From assembly GCF_003024715.1 (NCBI RefSeq), contig NZ_PYLO01000001.1, positions 806,001 to 870,000 on the forward strand: a stretch of 64,000 nt of DNA. Reading direction: 5' to 3'. Shown one piece after another: positions 58,147 to 64,000 of this stretch. This DNA is from Clostridium fessum (lineage in GTDB: Bacteria; Bacillota; Clostridia; Lachnospirales; Lachnospiraceae). Under the pieces are notes generated by a model, which saw nothing but the letters and a program-made list of their open reading frames with translations, ran no database searches and had not been told where the DNA came from. A program made the translations under genes and the position numbers. The first letter of the stretch is position 1, and every line of letters starts with the position of its first letter.

Positions 58147-59223
58147 TTACGCTCCCGCCTCCAGCATCTGCGCCGTATCCGCCCCACAGTCGGGCTGTGT
58201 CGGCTGGGCTGCATCCTGTGCGGCCGTTTCCCCAGTGGCAGGATTGCCGTTCTGTGCCGCCTGTTTCGCGGCTTTCAGGGCATCCCGCTTTGCCTTTTCC
58301 CTTGCGAGGAACTTCTGTGCTTCCTCATCCGTGCGGAAAGCCGCATGGCCGGAAAGATTCTCCATGAGGATCTTGCGGGTCTCTTTGAAATCCGGACCGT
58401 TCATCCCCAGCCGCAGGAGCCATGTGCGGAGTGCGTATTTCTCATTCTCATCGTTGACATCCTTTGCCTGGATACGCTTCTGGCTGATGGCCTGCTGGTT
58501 CATCAGGATGGCAAGGTGGCCAAAAGCCGTCAGGTGATCATAGTCGGAAGCCGTCGGGAATCCTGTGAAGGAAACCTTTTCTTCTGTGATCACCAGACCT
58601 TCCATCGCAGTTCCGCACTGTGCTTCGTAACTCTTAAGCGCCTCGATGAAGTTTGCCACCGTGTAAGTACAGCTATCATCCCGCAGTGTTTCGACCAGAT
58701 CGGTTTCCACATGGAAGTGCCCGCCCGTTGCCTTGCTGATGAGTCGGCCCCGGCTGTAGATGAGGTTGACCAGATTGCGAAGGCTCACGCCGTTATGCTG
58801 GCTGGTGGGGAAAGCAAGTTCCAGATCCAGCGGCACTTCTTCCGGCTGCTCTTCTGCTTCCGGCTGCTCTTCGCTTTCCGATTCCTCTGCATCCGGCTCA
58901 TCCTCTGCCGTGTCATCCGGCTCTGCTTCGGCCACAGGCTCCTCTGCCAAGTTTTCAGTCGGCTCTGTGTTTTCCGGCTGGTCACCCGCACTCTCAATGC
59001 TCTCGCCGCCGCGGATCAGTCCCTCATTCAGCAGGGTTTTCAGCAACTCGGCATCTGCATTTTCCGGTTCGACCAGAAGATTACCGTCCCGGTCGATGGT
59101 GTAGTTGCCGATGTCATAAGCATACAGCGGTGCTCTGGTGTAGTAAGGATGGATACCCGTCAGCTCCTCCATGCGATTTGCAAGTGTCTTGCGGTCGGCT
59201 ATGTTCAATTCAAATTTCAACAT
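58147..59223 (-). CDS. Phage accessory protein sharing a C-terminal domain with the amidoligase
   Basis: A 358-residue protein. The N-terminal 85 residues (MLKFELNIADRKTLANRMEE) are followed by an acidic low-complexity linker. A conserved middle then begins LDLELAFPTSQHNGVSLRNL, with GGHFHVETDLVETLRDDS. The segment KYALRTWLLRLGMNGPDFKE resembles the amidoligase tail. An Ala-rich C-terminus ends it. I do not know the function; similar proteins are often labelled virulence-related in clostridial elements without evidence. GGGAGC-TTAC-GCTCCC at 58140-58155 overlaps the stop. Confidence 0.65.
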   Translation of the reverse strand: MLKFELNIADRKTLANRMEELTGIHPYYTRAPLYAYDIGNYTIDRDGNLLVEPENADAELLKTLLNEGLIRGGESIESAGDQPENTEPTENLAEEPVAEAEPDDTAEDEPDAEESESEEQPEAEEQPEEVPLDLELAFPTSQHNGVSLRNLVNLIYSRGRLISKATGGHFHVETDLVETLRDDSCTYTVANFIEALKSYEAQCGTAMEGLVITEEKVSFTGFPTASDYDHLTAFGHLAILMNQQAISQKRIQAKDVNDENEKYALRTWLLRLGMNGPDFKETRKILMENLSGHAAFRTDEEAQKFLAREKAKRDALKAAKQAAQNGNPATGETAAQDAAQPTQPDCGADTAQMLEAGA

Positions 59224-59283
59224 AATTCATTGCCCCTTTCGTTTTTTGTCTTTGTACGTCCCGATGTTTTTTTCGGTAGCACA

Positions 59284-59312
59284 TATATCACTCTGAACCG
59301 GTCAAATAGCAA
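59284..59312 (-). promoter_or_regulatory. Promoter TTGCTA-N17-GATATA
   Basis: -35 at 59307-59312 and -10 at 59284-59289; AGAGT precedes the -10 as at 56078. Drives the 358-residue gene. Confidence 0.65.
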
Positions 59313-59406
59313 GGCCATTTCCCGATATTCTTCATGTTCGACCAATTACACAAGGGACTGCGAAATCTGTTGTGTAAATAGGACCAATATGTAAGCCCAC
59401 CATATC

Positions 59407-59430
59407 ACTAGGTCGCTTTCTACCTAGTAA
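59407..59430. other. Perfect hairpin after the cytosine methyltransferase gene
   Basis: ACTAGGT-CGCTTTCT-ACCTAGT lies about 15 bases past the methyltransferase stop. No T run follows on the minus strand, so it is a weak terminator at best. Confidence 0.5.
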
Positions 59431-59444
59431 TATAGCGGGCCAGT

Positions 59445-61574
59445 TTATTCTTCCAGACCTGCACACCATGCGATGCCGGCCAGAACAAAAAATGCGTTGG
59501 CTAAGCATATGCCGTTGCCCCAGATACGGTACTCTGCCGAATCCGTATACGGGTCAGCCAGCCATTTCCGGATCTGTTTCTCCGTTTTCGGCTTCTTGGC
59601 GTGGGTCACGATCTTGCGGTGCGTTTCAAACACATCTGCCCAGAACGCCAGCTCTTCTTCGGTCGGATCTTCTGTTCCAAGGTTCCGGCACCACCAGTCC
59701 GGGAAGCCCTGCAGTCTGGCACACTCGGTCGGTGTCAAGCGGCGGACGGTATAGGTCACAGGTGTCGGCTGCGCTTCCGGGTTATCGATGACCAGACGGT
59801 CATTGAAAGCATCCTGCCCGTTGAAGCCGCTTGGATGCGCCCCGGTTGCCACCGTTCCCATGACACCCTCGTTCAGATGCGGCACCGGTGCGACGGTGGT
59901 CGGGTCTTTGTAGTCCCGTGCCATCAGAGTCGGTGCGACTTCTTTTGCCACCTGCATATAGGAGCCGGTGGTCATGGCATACACATCCTCCGGTGCGCAG
60001 ACTGCATGGCGGTCAGTGGCATCCAGTGTAAAGCAGACATCCTCATTGACGCCATCCCCCTGCGGACCGTTCTCATCCTTGCGGCCGATCATGTTACCCT
60101 GCAGGACGAAGGTCTGCTGCTTCATTCCCGGCTCTGCTGCAAGTGCCGCTGACTTCTCTCCCAGATCCCGGACTTCATCCCTCTGGTTCTGGGTAAAGGC
60201 GACCGGCTCTACCACGCAGATACCGCCCTGATTGCAGGTCGGATCTCCACCACTGCGGTCTAGTGTCCGGGAGGTCTCCGCTTCATAGAAGCCGCTATGT
60301 GGATTATCGGACATCATGGAGTGGCTGGCTTTAGAGCAGACACCGTAGCATTTCGGAACGAACAGTGTCTGGTCGTTGTTGCAGCCGAGGGTAGCTGACT
60401 TTTCTTCCTGCCAGATAGCGCCCTTGCCACCGCCTTCACACCCGGAACGGATCTTCAATGTGACCGCCGGAGAGTTTTCAACTTCTTTCACCGGGCTTTC
60501 CACTGAATTTTCAACAGCGTCCATGACCATTGGGACATTACCGCCACCCGTACCACACCGGCTTGTCAGTGTCTGCACCTTACCGTCCTCGGAAATCTTC
60601 ACCCGGCTGTCCGCAGGATGATTTTCCAGTGCGATGGCGGCCGGCACGACACCAGCCCGGAGGGTCGGTGACCGTTCCTCTTCGTATCCAATGCTTCTGG
60701 CATTTGCGGAATGCTCGGTACAGAAACCAGCGGCTTCCATAACACACGGCGGATGATGTGCCTCCGCACGGAGGGTGGCTGTCACCTCTTCCGTCACATC
60801 CATCCTCTCTCCGCCCTGATCGTTCAGACAGAGCCGTCCTCCTGCTCCACTGCAGCCTGTCTCTCCAGTGCTGCTTTCAGCACCGGCGGCAGCTCTTTGC
60901 CACGCACGGAAGCCCTCCGCAGAATACCGAGACACGCCTTCGGACTCAAATAATACCTTTTGGGCACTCTGGTCTGCAAAATCTGCGACAAGGTAGATAC
61001 GTTTTCTTCTTTGGGGAACGCCCCACCATTGTGCATCAAAAACTCGATACGCGACGCTCCATCCGTCTCCCACGTAGTAGTCAGCGTCGGGCCATCCTTT
61101 CTTCTCAGGCGCAGGCACCGAGGCGGACGGTTCTTTAACACCGATGACGGCTTCGAGGACTGCTTTGAAGTCCTGTCCTTGGTTTGAGGAGAAGGCCCCT
61201 GGCACATTCTCCCACACGATAAATCTTGGTTTTTCTCCATTGGTCTTACACCTCATTTCCTTCACGATTCGGATTGCTTCGTAAAACAGGCTGGACCGTG
61301 AACCATCCAGACCATCCCGCTTACCCGCGATGGACATATCCTGACAGGGACTGCCAAAAGTGATGATGTCTACAGGAGGTAGGTCTGCACCGCTGATAGT
61401 AGACACATCTCCATAATGCTTCACCTGCGGCAGACGCTTGGTCGTGACCCGGATGGCAAACGGCTCGATCTCACTGCTCCACACCGGAGTAATCTGCCCG
61501 GTCAAAAGCCCGCCCAATGGAAAACCCCCGGAGCCATCAAAGAGACTGCCGAGGGTCAGCTGTTTATTCTCCAT
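59445..61574 (-). CDS. DNA cytosine-5 methyltransferase with very long variable region
   Basis: A 709-residue enzyme. Motif I is LFDGSGGFPLGG, the catalytic motif IV is FGSPCQDMS with Cys77, motif VI is WENVPGAFSSN, and motif VIII is VPQRRKRIYLV. Motif IX (RRLTPTECARLQGFPDWW) and motif X (GNGICLANAFFVLAGI) lie at the end. The region between VIII and IX is about 390 residues, far longer than usual. It contains repeated units built on S-x-T-L, such as ATLRAEAHHPP, PTLRAGVVPA, RTLDRSGGDP and PTLMARDYKDP. It starts inside the end of the adenine/N4 methyltransferase gene. Confidence 0.88.
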   Translation of the reverse strand: MENKQLTLGSLFDGSGGFPLGGLLTGQITPVWSSEIEPFAIRVTTKRLPQVKHYGDVSTISGADLPPVDIITFGSPCQDMSIAGKRDGLDGSRSSLFYEAIRIVKEMRCKTNGEKPRFIVWENVPGAFSSNQGQDFKAVLEAVIGVKEPSASVPAPEKKGWPDADYYVGDGWSVAYRVFDAQWWGVPQRRKRIYLVADFADQSAQKVLFESEGVSRYSAEGFRAWQRAAAGAESSTGETGCSGAGGRLCLNDQGGERMDVTEEVTATLRAEAHHPPCVMEAAGFCTEHSANARSIGYEEERSPTLRAGVVPAAIALENHPADSRVKISEDGKVQTLTSRCGTGGGNVPMVMDAVENSVESPVKEVENSPAVTLKIRSGCEGGGKGAIWQEEKSATLGCNNDQTLFVPKCYGVCSKASHSMMSDNPHSGFYEAETSRTLDRSGGDPTCNQGGICVVEPVAFTQNQRDEVRDLGEKSAALAAEPGMKQQTFVLQGNMIGRKDENGPQGDGVNEDVCFTLDATDRHAVCAPEDVYAMTTGSYMQVAKEVAPTLMARDYKDPTTVAPVPHLNEGVMGTVATGAHPSGFNGQDAFNDRLVIDNPEAQPTPVTYTVRRLTPTECARLQGFPDWWCRNLGTEDPTEEELAFWADVFETHRKIVTHAKKPKTEKQIRKWLADPYTDSAEYRIWGNGICLANAFFVLAGIAWCAGLEE

Positions 61575-62835
61575 CAGCGACCTCCCTTTCCGGCTCGAAG
61601 GTCGCCACTTCCTCGAACTTCAGCTTCTGACTGTCACGGATGACATACACATCATCGTAGTGACCCTCGCTGTGTTCGATATAACGCTTCACGATCACAT
61701 CCACGAACTTCGGGTCCAGCTCGATGCCCCGGCACACACGGTCGGTTTCTTCGCAAGCGATCAGGGTAGAACCGCTGCCAAGGAACGGATCGAGGACGAT
61801 GCCGTTGGTCATGGTGGAATTTCGGATCGGATAGCTCATCAGGCCGATGGGCTTCATGGTCGGATGATCCTTGTTGGACTTCGGCCGGTCATACTCCCAG
61901 ATGGTCGTCTGCTTCCGGTCGGAATACCACTGGTGTTTCCCCTTCTGCTTCCAGCCGTAAAGACACGGCTCGTGCTGCCACTGGTAAGGACTGCGTCCCA
62001 GCACCAGAGCATTCTTCTTCCAGATACAGCACCCGGACAGGTAGAACCCTGCATCCTTGAATGCCTTTCTAAAGTTCAGCCCTTCCGTATCTGCATGGAA
62101 GATATAGATGGAGCCGTCATCCGCCAGATGCCCGTGCATCTGCTGGAACGCTGCCAGCAGGAACTGGTAGAATTCCGAATCGCCCATGTTGTCGTTCAGG
62201 ATCTTGCCAGCCGTTTCTTCCACATCCACGTTATAAGGGGGATCGGAAAGTACCAGATTTGCCTTGGTGCCGTCCATCAGGGTATCGTAGCATTCTGGCT
62301 TGGTGGAATCGCCGCACAGAACGATGTGCTTACCCAGATGCCAGAGATCGCCCTCTTTGGAGAAGCTCGGCTGCTTCAGCTCCGATTCCACATCGAAGTC
62401 ATCTTCCTTGACCTCCTTGCTGTGGACCTTGTTGAACAGCGTCTCGATCTCCGGCGGTTCAAAACCGGTCTTTCCAAGATCGAAGTTGGAATCCTCAATG
62501 TCCTTCAAAAGATCAGCCAGCAGGGAATCATCCCATGCACCCGTGATCTTGTTGAGTGCGATATTCAGGGCCTTCTCCCTGGTCTTGTCGATGTCCACCA
62601 CCGCGCAAGGTACTTCGGTGTAGCCCAGCTCCATCGCTACTGTCAGTCTCTGGTGACCACCGATAATCGTCATGTCGGCATTGACCACCAAAGGATCTGC
62701 GAAGCCGAACTCCGTAATGGAGTTCTTGATTTTCTCGTACTCTTTATCCCCCGGCTTCAGCTTTTTCCGGGGATTGTATGCAGCCGGCTTGAGTACGGAC
62801 ACCGGCAGCATCTTCAGTTCAGCAGTCGCTTTCAT
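61564..62835 (-). CDS. ParB-N domain fused to DNA N4/N6 methyltransferase
   Basis: A 423-residue protein. Residues 1-115 are a ParB-N-like domain (VSVLKPAAYNPRKKLKPGDK, IIGGHQRLTVAMELGYTEVP). From about residue 165 the methyltransferase follows, with VLSDPPYNVDVEE as catalytic motif IV, and FLGSGSTLIACEETDRVCRG as the SAM-binding motif after it. That order is the beta class. Such phage enzymes may protect phage DNA from restriction. GGAGGAACCT precedes the start. Confidence 0.88.
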   Translation of the reverse strand: MKATAELKMLPVSVLKPAAYNPRKKLKPGDKEYEKIKNSITEFGFADPLVVNADMTIIGGHQRLTVAMELGYTEVPCAVVDIDKTREKALNIALNKITGAWDDSLLADLLKDIEDSNFDLGKTGFEPPEIETLFNKVHSKEVKEDDFDVESELKQPSFSKEGDLWHLGKHIVLCGDSTKPECYDTLMDGTKANLVLSDPPYNVDVEETAGKILNDNMGDSEFYQFLLAAFQQMHGHLADDGSIYIFHADTEGLNFRKAFKDAGFYLSGCCIWKKNALVLGRSPYQWQHEPCLYGWKQKGKHQWYSDRKQTTIWEYDRPKSNKDHPTMKPIGLMSYPIRNSTMTNGIVLDPFLGSGSTLIACEETDRVCRGIELDPKFVDVIVKRYIEHSEGHYDDVYVIRDSQKLKFEEVATFEPEREVADGE

Positions 62836-62851
62836 GTAGGTTCCTCCTAAT

Positions 62852-63079
62852 TCAGATTCCCATGCGAATGACCCCTGAAAACGGCACGAAAAAGGAGCCG
62901 AACAAAAAGCCCGACTCTATTTCATCTCCATCTTCCTGCGGCTGTTCAGCCATCTCGCACCATTCCGGGTTTTCCCCATTCACAGATGCCAAGACCTTAT
63001 CTTCCGCATCGTCAATCGCATGTACACAGATACCCCCGGTGTTGAACATCGGATACACACCGATAATTTTCTTACTCAC
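62852..63079 (-). CDS. Hypothetical phage protein, 75 residues (GTG start)
   Basis: I chose the GTG at 63079, which overlaps the stop of the previous gene (GTGAGTAA) and has AAGGAGG upstream. The product continues SKKIIGVYPMFNTGGICVHA, IDDAEDKVLASVNGENPEWC and an acidic region, ending SGFLFGSFFVPFSGVIRMGI. No family recognised. It is translationally coupled to the zinc-finger gene. Confidence 0.6.
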   Translation of the reverse strand: MSKKIIGVYPMFNTGGICVHAIDDAEDKVLASVNGENPEWCEMAEQPQEDGDEIESGFLFGSFFVPFSGVIRMGI

Positions 63080-63371
63080 TCCTGTTCGCCTCCTTCTTCC
63101 TGCCCCGATTGGCACAAGCCCGACTGCAATATTTTCGTTCCAGTCCGTACTGATGCCGGTAGGAAAACTCTCTGCCGCACACCGGACAGATCTTTGACCG
63201 CACTGTTCTCCAGTTTTCCGGCTTTGGGTGGGTGTTGTTCCATCTTGACCGGCATTCTGGTGAGCAAAACTTTCTCGGTCTGCCTTTATGATTCGGTACA
63301 ATGGCTGTACCGCACTGAGGGCAGAAGGAAAAAGCCATGTCCTTGATCATCTCAGCCGTGTAATCATCCAT
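63072..63371 (-). CDS. Double zinc-finger phage protein
   Basis: A 99-residue protein with two C-x2-C...C-x3-C type fingers: FCPQCGTAIVPN with KFCSPECRSRW, then KICPVCGREFSYR with KYCSRACANRG. Basic residues between the fingers suggest nucleic acid binding. Its place just after the HNH endonuclease and before the methyltransferases is seen in other clostridial prophages. Exact role unknown. Confidence 0.72.
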   Translation of the reverse strand: MDDYTAEMIKDMAFSFCPQCGTAIVPNHKGRPRKFCSPECRSRWNNTHPKPENWRTVRSKICPVCGREFSYRHQYGLERKYCSRACANRGRKKEANRSE

Positions 63372-63772
63372 CTGTCCTCACCATCCTCTCATTTTTCGCC
63401 GTTTCTGCGGCGGTTTCTTAGAAAAATCTCATAATTCATGCGAAAAGGGGCGAAGTGGAAATCGGCACTGTCCCGCCCGGTTGAATTGTTGTTGCGGCGG
63501 CCGATTTTCGCTCGCCCTCGCTCCTCCCGGAACAAGCTAAAATGTGCGAAAGCTCCCTGTTTTCGAGAAGTTTCACACACTTTGGTTCATTTCGGGGAAA
63601 AAGAATGGCACCGAAACCGAAGCTCCGATGCCTGTACATTTTCCTGTTTCATTTTGCGCCGTTAATCCTCTGACCCCCGGCCTATGAATTTTGCGGTTTT
63701 TCACAGAAAAGGGCGCACCGGTCTCCGTGTGACTTCACCGTAGAGAAGTGACCCCGGCCCCCGGCGGGGGTG
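63372..63772. other. 400-bp region without a supported gene
   Basis: Short frames here lack good ribosome binding sites and family patterns. A CCCCCGCCGGGGG stem at about 63755-63770 follows the HNH gene on the minus strand and may end its transcript. Nothing else is identified. Confidence 0.4.
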
Positions 63773-64000
63773 TCAGTAGGTGTAGGTCGGGTTGATGTCT
63801 TCGGTCAGCGTCTTCTTATCGTGACAACTCTTGCAGAGAGACTGCCAGTTGTTCTGATCCCAGAAAAGTTTCTGATCACCACGGTGTGGAATGATGTGAT
63901 CCACAACCGTTGCCCGGACGTACTTGCCCTGCTTGGCACACTGCACACAGAGCGGATGAGCTTCGAGATACGACTTCCGGGCTTTCTGCCAACGTCTGTT
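63773..64000 (-). CDS. HNH endonuclease (partial, continues past window)
   Basis: The last 75 residues are visible. RRWQKARKSYLEAHPLCVQC holds the first CxxC half, TVVDHIIPHRGDQKLFWDQN holds the HNH core (D-H-I-x-P-H and the N of QNN), and SLCKSCHDKKT holds the second C-x2-C-H. It ends NPTYTY. HNH proteins next to terminase genes in HK97-like phages often act with terminase in packaging; here about 13 kb of accessory genes separate them in this window. The N-terminus is off the edge. Confidence 0.88.
   Translation of the reverse strand, partial: NRRWQKARKSYLEAHPLCVQCAKQGKYVRATVVDHIIPHRGDQKLFWDQNNWQSLCKSCHDKKTLTEDINPTYTY

Noticed and set aside
50657-59312. CRISPR-like array suggested by recurring sequence in the early block
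   Set aside because: The repeats are promoters at gene starts with irregular gene-sized spacing, not regular repeats with spacers; no cas genes are present.
63389-63665. Short frames in the gap before the HNH gene
   Set aside because: No ribosome binding site, overlapping frames on both strands, no motif.
1-64000. tRNA or rRNA genes, including a tRNA attachment site
   Set aside because: I looked for cloverleaf-like segments at the element edges and saw none; serine recombinases usually do not use tRNA genes.

Overview
The window looks like a piece of a gut Clostridia chromosome, most likely Lachnospiraceae. I infer this from the protein families, AGGAGG-type ribosome binding sites and moderate base composition; there is no rRNA or marker gene to confirm it. 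Nearly all of the DNA is mobile or was once mobile.

Region 1 (1-3.5 kb) is ordinary chromosome: an alpha-hydroxy-acid oxidase, a MATE transporter, a scrap of an AbiEii-like gene and a VanZ-like protein. Region 2 (3.6-8.6 kb) is a graveyard of element genes. It holds a 65-bp relic of a tape-measure gene fused to a promoterless, RBS-less copy of a DUF3990-cassette gene, a tandemly duplicated DUF6809 / VOC / HTH unit with one decayed copy, a small zinc-ribbon gene, and small coiled-coil and membrane proteins. Region 3 (8.7-10.7 kb) has a second VanZ, a nucleotidyltransferase and a truncated AGCS symporter fragment.

Region 4 (10.9-21.2 kb) is a recombination module: three large serine recombinases, two stand-alone proteins related to the C-terminal domain of the first, a RepA/DnaB-like ATPase, a divergent XRE regulator with paired palindromes, and an orphan leader RNA with short coupled reading frames and tandem terminators.

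Region 5 (21.4-64 kb, running off the right edge) is a siphovirus-type prophage read almost wholly on the minus strand. In transcription order it has an HNH endonuclease (partial), zinc-finger proteins, two DNA methyltransferases, an early accessory block, P27-type terminase, portal, ClpP-type protease, HK97 capsid, head-tail connectors, major tail protein, tail chaperones with a -1 frameshift site, tape measure, Dit, Tal, BppU, two SGNH-tipped tail proteins, holin, LysM protein and endolysin. The accessory block (50.6-59.3 kb) has many small acidic proteins, each apparently with its own near-identical promoter, plus an amidoligase and two gamma-glutamylcyclotransferase-like proteins.

The best candidates for undescribed biology are: the plus-strand DUF3791/DUF3990 (ADP-ribosyltransferase-like) cassette inserted between tail chaperone and tape measure, with a decayed copy elsewhere; the amidoligase/cyclotransferase cluster; the G10 tract in a leader frame overlapping a tail-protein start; the repeated promoter family with two short antisense RNA units; the SPFH protein set between identical 18-bp repeats in the tail operon; and the serine-recombinase domain family. 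All calls come from reading the sequence; no database search was possible.
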